Assembly (NCBI GenBank): GCA_044349305.1
Contig: JBIKRF010000004.1
Location: 1-64,000, forward strand
Length of the DNA stretch: 64,000 nucleotides
Direction: 5' to 3'
Origin: CAIZGX01 sp044349305
Lineage (GTDB): Bacteria > Bacteroidota > Bacteroidia > Flavobacteriales_D > Sanyastnellaceae
Under the pieces are notes generated by a model. The model saw only the letters and a list, made by a program, of their open reading frames with translations, had not been told where the DNA came from and ran no database searches. Position 1 is the first letter of the stretch. Every line of letters begins with the position of its first letter. Positions 1-8,181 of the stretch are shown piece by piece. The translations under genes and the position numbers were made by a program.

Positions 1-55
<55 letters not shown>

Positions 56-207
56 AAATTGTTTAATCTTGTGGCTCAATAATTTAACCTGTTATCTGCT
101 GCATTATATCAAAGAACTTTTTCTATTTTATTTAATCCCGTTCTCAACCTTCGTTGATGCGTTTACTAAACTTTTTCTTAACCTTAGAGTCACATTGTTT
201 CTCTAAA

Positions 208-250
208 GCGGTCGCAAAAGTAGTCATAATATTCATCCGCGCAAGTGTTT
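208..250 (-). promoter_or_regulatory. rRNA operon promoter, Bacteroidota sigma-A type
   Basis: On the minus strand a -33 TTG (242-244) is followed by exactly 19 bases and a perfect TACTTTTG (215-222), matching the Bacteroidota consensus TTG-N19-TAnnTTTG. Upstream (about 251-300) is AT-rich, as expected for an UP-like element. Transcription should start near 208, leaving about 150 nt of leader (56-207) before mature 16S. I saw no other gene in 56-338. Confidence 0.75.
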
Positions 251-338
251 TGGTAAAATAATTTTCATTTATTTTTTCGACTTGCACTCAACACCCTCAA
301 ATATAGAGTCCTATACACAAAACTTTTTTTGTTTTTTT

Positions 339-1958
339 TTAGGACAACCGCTTGCCACCACGAAAAACAAGGCCGTTAATGATGGTTTGATCAACTTTCG
401 CTCTTAACATTTCTTTCTCCGTCGCTTTCAATATATCCAAATTCAACACCGTGAAATCAGCGAACTTTCCTACCTCTATAGAGCCCTTCTCTGCTTCTTC
501 AAAATTCGATACCGCTGCCCATACAGTCATACCGTACAAGGCTTCCAACGGACTCAACGCTTCACTCGATGCGAATACCTCACTTCCTTCTTTAAACTCT
601 TTCCTGAATACTGCGGTGTAGAATGTTCTTAACGGATCCATAACTTCAACCGGAAAATCTGTTCCCAACGCTAACATATTCGAATAACTCAACAACCTCT
701 TGTAGTTATACGCATAACGTAAGCGAGCGCCTCCCAATCTCGACATAGCCCATGGAGCATCGCTTATGGCATGCGTGGGCTGCACACTCGGTATTACACT
801 GTATTGCTGAAACTTTTCGAAATCTATTGAATCAACTACCTGCGCATGCTCTATTCTCCAACGCTTATCGTTCACCCCTTCCAACAATTCGCCATACCAC
901 TTTAAGACTTCCGCATTTGCACTATCGCCTATGGCGTGCGTACATACCTGAAAGCCTCGTGCACAAGCCGCAGCAAATCGAAAACGAAAATAACCTGGAT
1001 CATTTAGCAAAGCGCCCTTGGTGGTTAGAACATCAGAGTATGCCTTCTTCAAACAGGCTCCCCGACTTCCAAGCGCACCATCTACCATGAACTTAATGCT
1101 GCGTACTTTCAACATAGAAGATGCTGTGTCTGGACCTCTTTCCATCCAATATTGAAAGTCTTTATCCGAGGCATTCAACATAGCATAAACACGCAGATGA
1201 AACGAGCCACTCTTTTGAAGTGAGTCTATGATTTTCAAATCATCGGTGTCTATTCCGGCTTCATCAATAGTTGTTAATCCTGCTGCGATGCAATCGCTTT
1301 GTCCTTCCAATAAAAGAGCAGCCTTTTCTTTATTCGATGCAAGTGGAATTGCATTCAAGACCTTAGTCATGTCGTTATCCAAGAGCACTCCCCCTTCCAC
1401 ATACATTCCAGCTCTTCTCATGGCTTCGTCGTTCGCTATGGCAGCATGACCGTCTATTCGAATAAGAACAACCGGTGTTTGCGGATACAAATTATTCAAT
1501 GCTGAATTGGTTGGAATTCCGTCAGGACGAACTTGTTCATTCAATACTGTAAGCCAATCGTTTTGATCCCATCCTCTTCCAACTATCCAACCGCTGGAGC
1601 GTTTGCTTTGAAAGCCTTTCAGCTTTTCAACGATTTCATTCCATGAAGTTGTTCCAACTAAATCTAAATCGTTCTTCATTAAAGAATATCCCAACAAGTG
1701 CGCGTGCGCGTCTATGAATCCCGGATAGATGTGTTTCTTTTCCATATCATAAATGGAAGGAGAACTGTATCCGTTGAGGATCTCGTTTTCAGGGCCAACA
1801 GCGACTACTTTTCCATCGCGAATAGCCACAGCCTCATAGGTGTCGTTGTTTGCGTTTAAACTGTGGAATGTGCCGTTGTGTAGAATAAGATCTACTTGTT
1901 CTTTAGGCGAACAGCTTGCGAGTGCAAGACTTACTAAAACAATAAATAAATGACGCAT
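339..1958 (-). CDS. Amidohydrolase family lipoprotein (YtcJ-like)
   Basis: A 539-aa metal-dependent hydrolase of the amidohydrolase-3 (YtcJ/AepA-like) group. The N-terminus is a lipoprotein signal (LALASC, Cys at about 16), so the enzyme is probably anchored to an envelope membrane. The metal-binding HxH is in FIDAHAHLLG (about 82-91), and later blocks such as THAIGDSAN, RIEHAQ and LGTDFPVE fit the family. Substrates in this group are varied (N-acyl amino acids, cyclic amides), so none is assigned. It is the last gene of a three-gene minus-strand operon, starting 2 bases after the SDR gene stops. The family call is secure; the reaction is unknown. Confidence 0.85.
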   Translation of the reverse strand: MRHLFIVLVSLALASCSPKEQVDLILHNGTFHSLNANNDTYEAVAIRDGKVVAVGPENEILNGYSSPSIYDMEKKHIYPGFIDAHAHLLGYSLMKNDLDLVGTTSWNEIVEKLKGFQSKRSSGWIVGRGWDQNDWLTVLNEQVRPDGIPTNSALNNLYPQTPVVLIRIDGHAAIANDEAMRRAGMYVEGGVLLDNDMTKVLNAIPLASNKEKAALLLEGQSDCIAAGLTTIDEAGIDTDDLKIIDSLQKSGSFHLRVYAMLNASDKDFQYWMERGPDTASSMLKVRSIKFMVDGALGSRGACLKKAYSDVLTTKGALLNDPGYFRFRFAAACARGFQVCTHAIGDSANAEVLKWYGELLEGVNDKRWRIEHAQVVDSIDFEKFQQYSVIPSVQPTHAISDAPWAMSRLGGARLRYAYNYKRLLSYSNMLALGTDFPVEVMDPLRTFYTAVFRKEFKEGSEVFASSEALSPLEALYGMTVWAAVSNFEEAEKGSIEVGKFADFTVLNLDILKATEKEMLRAKVDQTIINGLVFRGGKRLS

Positions 1959-1960
1959 GA

Positions 1961-2713
1961 TTATTTTCTATAAACCACATTTGCATTGGGTTGCGCTGTT
2001 GGCATGATTACCAATTCTTGAATACACACATGCTCGGGTAAGTTGGCTAAAAACCAAACTGTATTTGCAATGTCTTCTCCTACTAAAGGCGTGAATCCTG
2101 TGTAAACAGAATCGGCGGTTGATTTATTCTGATCGAATCGAACCATGCTGAACTCTGTCTCTGCTGCTCCCGGCGCTATTTCTCCAACACGCACACCATA
2201 CGCCGCGGCTTCGAGACGCATGCTTTCCGAAAGCATCTTAACGGCTGCTTTGGTTGCGCCGTATACATTTCCACCTATATATGAATTTCTACCTGCGACA
2301 GAACCTGTATTGATGATGTAGCCACTGCCCTGCTCTTTCATAATAGATAAAACAGCTTTGGCTACATATAAAAATCCTTTGATGTTGGTGTTGATCATCT
2401 CTTCCCAATGATCCAACTTAGCATTGACTAATTCATCTTTTCCGCGCGACAATCCCGCGTTGTTGAATAAGACATCGATCTGCTTGAAATCAGCTGGTAG
2501 GGATTGAAAGAAAGAAGAGACTTCTTTTTCATTTTGAACATCGAGTGAATGAATGAGCAATTGATTGTCATTCTGCGCGAATGCTTTCAATTCATTCAAA
2601 GGCTCCAATCTTCTTGCAATGGCAATAACCTTCCAGTTATTCTTCAAAAATAATTCAGCGGTGCATTTTCCAAATCCGGAACTTGCTCCAGTAATGCAGA
2701 CTGTCTTTTGCAT
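1961..2713 (-). CDS. Short-chain dehydrogenase/reductase (YdfG-like)
   Basis: A 250-aa cytosolic NAD(P)-dependent classical SDR. It shows the Rossmann glycine motif TGASSGFG (8-15), the NNAG motif (LFNNAGLS) and the catalytic YGATK (Tyr-x-x-x-Lys). The length is standard. The arrangement resembles YdfG-type 3-hydroxy acid dehydrogenases, but specificity cannot be read from sequence. It sits 3 bases downstream of the DUF47 gene and 2 bases upstream of the amidohydrolase gene in the same operon. Confidence 0.88.
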   Translation of the reverse strand: MQKTVCITGASSGFGKCTAELFLKNNWKVIAIARRLEPLNELKAFAQNDNQLLIHSLDVQNEKEVSSFFQSLPADFKQIDVLFNNAGLSRGKDELVNAKLDHWEEMINTNIKGFLYVAKAVLSIMKEQGSGYIINTGSVAGRNSYIGGNVYGATKAAVKMLSESMRLEAAAYGVRVGEIAPGAAETEFSMVRFDQNKSTADSVYTGFTPLVGEDIANTVWFLANLPEHVCIQELVIMPTAQPNANVVYRK

Positions 2714-2716
2714 GGC

Positions 2717-3367
2717 TTAGTTGAATTTCACCAATACGGCTTCAATGATGCTTGCCGCTTCCTCGCAGCGCTTCTCTGAGCGAGCCATTAAACCAAACAC
2801 TTCTTGTTGTTTGATGAGTTCTATTGGATCTGCTCCTTCGCTGAAAAGTTTAGCAATAGCCGATTCTTGAAGGCTATCCATTTTTCTTTCTAGTTCGCGA
2901 ATAGCCGCAATTCTCTTTCTTGCAGATTCTGAATATCTGAATTTCTTCAGGTTTTCCATAAGTTCTTCCAAGACTTTCGTACTGTCCCAAATCACTTGAG
3001 CCATTTCACCAAAAACGGTTGGAATGTTATGGATTTTATACAATTCAATTCGCTTCGAAACTCCGTACATATCGTCAACGATGTCGTCGATAACAATAGC
3101 CAACTGATAGACTTCTTCTCTATCGAATGGCACATTGAAATTCGCTTCAACTTCTAATTTCAACGCATCTGTTAAATCATCTCCAACATGCTCGAGATCG
3201 TGGATTTCAGCATGTAATTGCATGCGCTTTACACTATCAACCTCAAAAGACTCCTTTAACACTTTTGCTGTGCGCACGGCATTTGTCACTGAAGCCTGAA
3301 AAAGCGGAAAACACTTTTTATCTTTTGGAACTAATACTTGGAGAATTGAATTAAGATTGATTGACAT
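2717..3367 (-). CDS. DUF47 family (PhoU-like) phosphate transport accessory protein
   Basis: A 216-aa all-helical protein of the DUF47/PhoU-related family, which usually accompanies Pit-type low-affinity phosphate permeases. Typical features are KKCFPLFQ near the N-terminus, the HDLEHVGDDLTD motif (about 56-67) and the second acidic repeat REEVYQLAIVIDDIVDD, which in relatives contacts metal clusters. No pit gene is adjacent here. It is the first gene of the minus-strand operon; its promoter must lie in 3368-3488, shared back-to-back with accD. Confidence 0.85.
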   Translation of the reverse strand: MSINLNSILQVLVPKDKKCFPLFQASVTNAVRTAKVLKESFEVDSVKRMQLHAEIHDLEHVGDDLTDALKLEVEANFNVPFDREEVYQLAIVIDDIVDDMYGVSKRIELYKIHNIPTVFGEMAQVIWDSTKVLEELMENLKKFRYSESARKRIAAIRELERKMDSLQESAIAKLFSEGADPIELIKQQEVFGLMARSEKRCEEAASIIEAVLVKFN

Positions 3368-3458
3368 CTTGAGATTTTTTTAGAGCACGAATGTAAGGTC
3401 AAAAAGTTATTTTCATGTGACCAAATTGTTTTGATTCGTAGTTAAAGTTGGATTACCT

Positions 3459-3466
3459 ATTTTTGC
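3459..3466 (+). promoter_or_regulatory. -7 box (TATTTTTG) for accD
   Basis: TATTTTTG matches TAnnTTTG and lies 22 bases before the accD ATG, giving a leader of roughly 15 nt. No convincing -33 TTG at the ideal spacing was found. Confidence 0.5.
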
Positions 3467-3488
3467 CGTCTAATCAAATTTCAAAAGA

Positions 3489-4331
3489 ATGAGTTGGTTC
3501 AAGAGAAAAAACAAAGGTATTACCACGCAGAATCAAGAGAAGAAGGAGATTCCGGAAGGATTGTGGTACCAATGTCCCGAGTGTAAGCACGTTGTTACAA
3601 GTGAGCAGCATGCAGAGCACGACTGGGTTTGCGAAGCATGCGAGTATCACGAGAAAATTGGATCGTTGCAATATTTTTCAATCTTTTTCGACGAGCACGA
3701 ATGGATTGAAGTGGCTGAACACATGAAAAGTGCCGATCCACTAACGTTTACAGACACGAAGAATTACAAGGATCGTATTAAAACCACTATTGCAAAAACC
3801 GGATTGAAAGATGCGTTGCGCGTGGGATTTGGTAAGATTGAACATGAGAATGCTGTTATTGCCTGTATGGACTTTGCCTTCATTGGTGGTTCGATGGGTT
3901 CTGTAGTTGGAGAGAAATTCGCGCTTGGTGTAGATAAGGCTATCGAAGAACACTGTCCGTTTATCTGTATTTCAAAATCGGGCGGAGCTCGTATGATGGA
4001 AGCTGGATTTTCTTTGATGCAAATGGCGAAGACCTCTGCGAAGTTGACACAGTTGGCTGAAGCCGGACTTCCTTATATCTCTATTTTAACTGACCCAACT
4101 ACTGGAGGTGTGACTGCTTCTTTCGCCATGTTGGGCGACTTAAATATTGCTGAACCGAAAGCGCTTATTGGATTTGCCGGACCTCGTGTGGTGAAGGAAA
4201 CCATTAAGAAAGACTTACCTGCTGGATTCCAAAGTTCTGAATTCGTTTTAGAACATGGCTTCCTCGACTACATTGTTAAGCGTACCGAAATGAAGAAGAA
4301 ATTGGCGCTTACCTTAAGTCACTTAAAATAA
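3489..4331 (+). CDS. accD: Acetyl-CoA carboxylase carboxyltransferase subunit beta
   Basis: Beta subunit of acetyl-CoA carboxylase, which with AccA transfers carboxyl from carboxy-biotin to acetyl-CoA to make malonyl-CoA for fatty acid synthesis in the cytosol. At 280 aa it has normal length. The N-terminal zinc ribbon is intact (YQCPECKHV ... WVCEACEYH, Cys pairs at about 28-31 and 47-50). The crotonase-fold carboxyltransferase core includes SKSGGARMMEG-like and TDPTTGGVTASFA motifs. The start is the ATG just after the TATTTTTG box; no alternative is needed. It is divergent from the DUF47 operon. Confidence 0.97.
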   Translation: MSWFKRKNKGITTQNQEKKEIPEGLWYQCPECKHVVTSEQHAEHDWVCEACEYHEKIGSLQYFSIFFDEHEWIEVAEHMKSADPLTFTDTKNYKDRIKTTIAKTGLKDALRVGFGKIEHENAVIACMDFAFIGGSMGSVVGEKFALGVDKAIEEHCPFICISKSGGARMMEAGFSLMQMAKTSAKLTQLAEAGLPYISILTDPTTGGVTASFAMLGDLNIAEPKALIGFAGPRVVKETIKKDLPAGFQSSEFVLEHGFLDYIVKRTEMKKKLALTLSHLK

Positions 4332-4358
4332 ACTTGGAAACACGAAAAGAAGTTTCGT

Positions 4359-4366
4359 ATCTTTGC
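4359..4366 (+). promoter_or_regulatory. -7 box (TATCTTTG) for rpsO
   Basis: TATCTTTG fits TAnnTTTG; a CTTGG lies 22 bases upstream (TTG at 4334-4336). The rpsO leader would be about 60 nt, long enough for S15 autoregulation, but no specific structure was recognised. Confidence 0.5.
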
Positions 4367-4433
4367 ACCCCACTTTCAAGAAAAGTAATATTTACTTGGA
4401 GGCTCACATAATAATCACTAAAAAAGTATTGGC

Positions 4434-4703
4434 ATGTACCTTACAACAGAAAAAAAACAAGAGATTTTCGCTAAACACGGTAAATCTGCAACAGACACAG
4501 GTAGTTCAGAAGGACAAATCGCTTTGTTCACCTACCGTATTGCTCACTTAACTGAGCACTTGAAGAAGAATAAAAAAGATTACGGCACACAACGTTCGTT
4601 GATTGCATTGGTTGGTAAGCGCAGAAGCTTATTGGATTATTTGCAAAAAGTTGACATCGCTCGTTACCGTGCAATCGTAAAAGAACTTGAGTTACGTAAG
4701 TAA
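4434..4703 (+). CDS. rpsO: 30S ribosomal protein S15
   Basis: An 89-aa protein with the full S15 signature: TDTGSSEGQIALFTYRI (about 19-36), HLKKNKKDYGTQRSLIALVGKRRSLLDYL (continuous helical part) and a C-terminal RYRAIVKELELRK. S15 binds the central domain of 16S rRNA early in 30S assembly. It is followed by a rho-independent terminator and then pnp, the usual rpsO-pnp neighbourhood. Confidence 0.98.
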   Translation: MYLTTEKKQEIFAKHGKSATDTGSSEGQIALFTYRIAHLTEHLKKNKKDYGTQRSLIALVGKRRSLLDYLQKVDIARYRAIVKELELRK

Positions 4704-4724
4704 TATACAGGCATAATTCAAAAG

Positions 4725-4750
4725 AAAAGGCAATTTAACAATTGCCTTTT
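4725..4750 (+). terminator. rpsO terminator
   Basis: An 11-bp perfect stem (AAAAGGCAATT / AATTGCCTTTT) with a TAAC loop, followed shortly by TTTTTT. The stem itself is A/T-flanked and could work on either strand. Confidence 0.8.
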
Positions 4751-4789
4751 CGCGTTTTTTCTTAGAACTATATATCCGAAAATAAAAGA

Positions 4790-6928
4790 ATGAAAATCGA
4801 AGCAATCACAACGACCATTGACATGGGTTCTTCTGCGCCAATTACCATTGAAACTGGTAAATTAGCGAAGCAAGCGCATGGTTCTGTAGTCGTTCGCCAA
4901 GGAGATACGATGCTCCTGGCAACCGTTGTAGCCAACGAAGAAGCAAAAGAAGGGTTAGACTTCCTTCCTCTAACGGTAGAGTACCGTGAAAAATATGCAG
5001 CTGTGGGTCGTTTCCCAGGTGGATATTTCAAACGTGAAGCACGTCCATACGACGACGAGATTTTAGTTTCTCGTTTGATTGACCGCGCTTTACGCCCAAT
5101 GTTCCCAGAAGATTTTCACAGCGATACACAAGTTGTTGTATCCTTGATCTCTGCTGACACGGAGCACATGCCTGACAGTTTAGCTGGTCTTGCAGCATCA
5201 GCTGCAATTGCAGTTTCAGATATTCCTTTCAACGGACCTATTTCAGAAGTTCGTGTTGCACGCATCAACGGTGAGTTCGTTGTGAACCCTACTCGCTCTC
5301 AATTGGCACTTGCCGATTTAGACATGATGATTGCAGGAAGTGCAGACAGCATTGTAATGGTTGAAGGTGAAATGAAAGAAGTGTCTGAGGAAGTTATGGT
5401 TGAGGCCATTGCTATTGCTCACACTGCTATTCAAGCACAAGTAAAAGCTCAATTGGAATTGGCATCGAAGGTTGAAAAAGCGACTGTAAAGCGTTCATAC
5501 AACCACGAACCAAAAGACGAAGAGTTGAAGAAGAAAGTATGGGACGAGTGTTATAACAAGTTCTATGTTGCTGTAAAGACTCCATCTGGAAAGAAAGAAA
5601 GAAGCGCAGCGTTTCACCAAATTGAAGAAGAGTTTTTCGCTCAATTCACTGCGGAAGAGAAATCTGCAAATGCTTTCTTGTTGAAGAAATATACCCACGA
5701 TTGTTTGAAAGACGCTATGCGTCGCATGATCCTAGACGATGGTATTCGTTTGGATGGCCGCGATACCCGCACCATTCGTCCAATCTGGTGTGAAGTAGAT
5801 TATTTGCCAGGTGCTCACGGATCAAGTGTCTTCACTCGTGGAGAAACACAATCTTTGACCACGCTTACTTTGGGAACTAAACTCGACGAGCAATTCGTTG
5901 ACGGTGTTGTAAATGCACGTAACGATAAGTTCTTGTTGCATTACAACTTCCCACCATTCAGCACAGGTGAAGCACGTCCGATTCGTTCAACGGGTCGTCG
6001 TGAAATTGGACACGGTAACCTTGCACTTCGTGCATTGAAGCCTGTTCTTCCTGAAACTGAAAAATGTCCTTACACGATGCGAATTGTGTCTGACATTTTA
6101 GAATCGAACGGATCTTCATCTATGGCTACCGTTTGCGCAGGTACACTTGCGTTAATGGACGGTGGTGTTCCTATTACTTCTCCAGTATCTGGAATTGCAA
6201 TGGGATTAATCACAGATGAAAACGGGAAATATTCAATCTTATCAGATATCCTAGGAGACGAGGATCACTTGGGCGATATGGACTTTAAAGTAACTGGAAC
6301 TTCGAAAGGAATTACAGCTTGCCAAATGGACATAAAGATCAAGGGTCTTTCAATGCAATTGTTAACCGACGCTTTGGATCAAGCCAAGCAAGGTCGTTTG
6401 CACATCTTGGGCGAAATGATGAAAACCATTTCTGAACCACGCGAAGATTACAAACCTCACGCACCACGTATCATTAGCTTCGAAATTCCAACCGAAGAAA
6501 TCGGAAAAGTAATTGGTCCTGGAGGAAAAGTAATTCAAGAAATTCAGAAAACAACTGGCGCAACAATCTCTATCGAAGAGCGCGACAACAAAGGATTTGT
6601 AGAAATTGCGTCTGCGGACAAGACAAGCCTTGATGCTGCTGTGAATCGTGTGAAGTCTATTGTTTGGCCTCCACAAGTTGAAATTGGAGCTACGTATGAA
6701 GGTCCAGTTAAAACCATTCAACCGTTCGGAGCATTCGTTGAAATTATTCCAGGTCAAGATGGCCTTATTCACATAAGTGAATTAGAATGGAGACGTGTAG
6801 ACGATGTTAACGAGGTATTGAAAGTTGGTGATTTGGTTAAATTTAAAGTTTTAGGAAAAGATCCTAAGACCGGTAAATTGAAGCTTTCTAGAAAAGCTTT
6901 GCTTCCAAAGCCAGAAGAACAAAACTAA
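4790..6928 (+). CDS. pnp: Polyribonucleotide nucleotidyltransferase (PNPase)
   Basis: A 712-aa trimeric 3'-5' phosphorolytic exoribonuclease. Two RNase PH domains are visible: the first about 5-230, the second about 315-550 including GDEDHLGDMDFKVTGT with the catalytic acidic residues. A KH domain follows (EEIGKVIGPGGKVIQEI, about 560-577), then an S1 domain (about 625-695, FGAFVEIIPGQDGLIHIS). Length and order are normal. It is separated from rpsO by a terminator, so it probably has its own promoter in 4751-4789. Confidence 0.98.
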   Translation: MKIEAITTTIDMGSSAPITIETGKLAKQAHGSVVVRQGDTMLLATVVANEEAKEGLDFLPLTVEYREKYAAVGRFPGGYFKREARPYDDEILVSRLIDRALRPMFPEDFHSDTQVVVSLISADTEHMPDSLAGLAASAAIAVSDIPFNGPISEVRVARINGEFVVNPTRSQLALADLDMMIAGSADSIVMVEGEMKEVSEEVMVEAIAIAHTAIQAQVKAQLELASKVEKATVKRSYNHEPKDEELKKKVWDECYNKFYVAVKTPSGKKERSAAFHQIEEEFFAQFTAEEKSANAFLLKKYTHDCLKDAMRRMILDDGIRLDGRDTRTIRPIWCEVDYLPGAHGSSVFTRGETQSLTTLTLGTKLDEQFVDGVVNARNDKFLLHYNFPPFSTGEARPIRSTGRREIGHGNLALRALKPVLPETEKCPYTMRIVSDILESNGSSSMATVCAGTLALMDGGVPITSPVSGIAMGLITDENGKYSILSDILGDEDHLGDMDFKVTGTSKGITACQMDIKIKGLSMQLLTDALDQAKQGRLHILGEMMKTISEPREDYKPHAPRIISFEIPTEEIGKVIGPGGKVIQEIQKTTGATISIEERDNKGFVEIASADKTSLDAAVNRVKSIVWPPQVEIGATYEGPVKTIQPFGAFVEIIPGQDGLIHISELEWRRVDDVNEVLKVGDLVKFKVLGKDPKTGKLKLSRKALLPKPEEQN

Positions 6929-6983
6929 ATTCCTGTTTTCTGCGTATAATAGAAACAGTGAATTAAACGAACGTTAAGCAAAC

Positions 6984-7853
6984 ATGAGACAGTTAAAAAT
7001 TACAAAACAGGTAACCAACCGCGAGACCGCTTCCCTTGACAAGTATTTGCAAGAGATTGGTCGTGTGGATTTGATTACTGCCGAAGAAGAAGTTGAGTTG
7101 GCTCGTCGCATTAAACAAGGTGATCAGATTGCCTTGGAGAAATTGACTAAAGCGAATTTGCGTTTCGTTGTATCTGTGTCGAAACAGTATCAAAACCAAG
7201 GTTTATCTCTTCCCGATTTGATTAACGAAGGAAACCTTGGCTTGATTAAAGCGGCTCAGCGTTTCGATGAAACCCGTGGATTTAAATTCATTTCTTACGC
7301 TGTATGGTGGATTCGTCAATCTATTCTTCAAGCGTTGGCTGAGCAATCTCGTATTGTTCGTCTTCCTTTGAATAAGATTGGTTCGATTAACAAGATCAAC
7401 AAGGCATTCGCTAAGTTGGAACAAGAATTCGAACGTCCACCTACTCCAGCTGAATTGGCTGAAGTGTTAGAAATGACTTTGGATGAAGTGAAGCAATCGT
7501 TGCGCAACAGCGGACGTCACGTATCTATGGATGCTCCTTTGAAAGACGGAGATGACAGTAGCTCTACGATGTACGATGTATTGCAAACGAACGACACTCC
7601 TTCTCCGGATACAGATCTATTGCATGAAAGTTTGCGTCGCGAGATTGAACGCTCACTTCGCACGCTTACAGCGCGCGAGGGCGATGTGGTTCGATTGTAT
7701 TTCGGTTTGAATGGTGAACATCCACTTACGTTGGAAGAAATCGGAGAGCGCTTCGATCTAACGCGTGAACGTGTTCGTCAGATTAAAGAGAAAGCGATTC
7801 GACGCTTAAAGCACACAAGCAGAAGTAAGATCTTAAAATCTTACTTAGGATAA
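6984..7853 (+). CDS. rpoD: Primary RNA polymerase sigma factor RpoD/SigA
   Basis: At 289 aa this is the short Bacteroidota housekeeping sigma factor, lacking region 1.1. It opens with the near-invariant MRQLKITKQVTNRETASLD and carries region 1.2/2 (SLPDLINEGNLGLIKAAQRFD, split over about 75-97; YAVWWIRQSI for -10 recognition), region 3 and a C-terminal region 4 helix-turn-helix (LTLEEIGERFDLTRERVRQI). In this phylum it recognises TTG/TAnnTTTG promoters, consistent with the boxes found elsewhere in this window. It ends at a strong terminator. Confidence 0.97.
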   Translation: MRQLKITKQVTNRETASLDKYLQEIGRVDLITAEEEVELARRIKQGDQIALEKLTKANLRFVVSVSKQYQNQGLSLPDLINEGNLGLIKAAQRFDETRGFKFISYAVWWIRQSILQALAEQSRIVRLPLNKIGSINKINKAFAKLEQEFERPPTPAELAEVLEMTLDEVKQSLRNSGRHVSMDAPLKDGDDSSSTMYDVLQTNDTPSPDTDLLHESLRREIERSLRTLTAREGDVVRLYFGLNGEHPLTLEEIGERFDLTRERVRQIKEKAIRRLKHTSRSKILKSYLG

Positions 7854-7860
7854 TATCTGA

Positions 7861-7888
7861 AAGGCTCCGAAAGGAGCCTTTCTTTTTT
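7861..7888 (+). terminator. rpoD terminator
   Basis: 8-bp GC-rich stem AAGGCTCC / GGAGCCTT closing a GAAA tetraloop, then TCTTTTTT. The T-tract runs directly into TACCTTCG (7888-7895), a TAnnTTCG promoter box for the next small gene. Confidence 0.9.
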
Positions 7889-7899
7889 ACCTTCGTTTT

Positions 7900-8010
7900 A
7901 TGAAACAAAAATTCAACCATTGGCTTAAACGTGTTGGCTGGATTGGCTTTTTGTTTTTTTTGATTAAGGGGTTGTTTTGGCTAGCGCTGTTCGCATGGGC
8001 TGCTGTTTAG
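7900..8010 (+). CDS. 36-aa conserved membrane micro-protein
   Basis: ATG at 7900, TAG at 8008-8010; 36 aa. It has a basic N-terminus (MKQKFNHWLKRVGW) followed by one strongly hydrophobic helix (FLFFLIKGLFWLALFAWA). Very similar short proteins with 'IGFLFFLIKGLLWL' occur across Bacteroidota, where some are mislabelled alanyl-tRNA synthetase; this is from memory and unverified. A TACCTTCG box ends 4 bases before the ATG, so the transcript would be leaderless or nearly so. Function unknown; probably a single-pass inner-membrane protein. Confidence 0.65.
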   Translation: MKQKFNHWLKRVGWIGFLFFLIKGLFWLALFAWAAV

Positions 8011-8120
8011 CGAATACTTCGCGAGGGCAACAGGCGTTGCGAGGGTCCTATGGACGATGGTTGCAAGCAACGAGGGTCGATGACGAATGTCCTGAGGACG
8101 AGGGCAAGAATGTTGCGAAA
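8010..8120. repeat. Hairpin-mosaic array 1 (4-nt gaNN spacers)
   Basis: Seven short palindromes in a row, each followed by exactly four bases of the form gagg, gatg, gaat or gaaa: GCGAA-TAC-TTCGC, GCAAC-AGGC-GTTGC, GTCC-TAT-GGAC, GTTGC-AA-GCAAC, GTC-GAT-GAC, GTCC-TGA-GGAC, GCAA-GAATG-TTGC. Stems differ but always pair; spacer length never varies. The first palindrome overlaps the stop codon of the 36-aa gene. It lies at the left border of the accessory region. Confidence 0.85.
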
Positions 8121-8139
8121 ATTCAGATGGTTTGATTAG

Positions 8140-8147
8140 TATCTTCG
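8140..8147 (+). promoter_or_regulatory. -7 box (TATCTTCG) for the serine hydrolase gene
   Basis: TATCTTCG fits TAnnTTCG, 34 bases before the chosen ATG at 8182. With transcription starting near 8154, the GTG at 8161 and the ATG at 8182 are both inside the transcript. Confidence 0.4.
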
Positions 8148-8181
8148 TTAAACCATTTCAGTGAAATATCTTCAAACGAAC

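Noticed and set aside
6940..6960. TATAAT-like string upstream of rpoD as an E. coli-type -10 box
   Set aside because: Bacteroidota sigma factor does not use TATAAT; no TTGACA partner at correct spacing.
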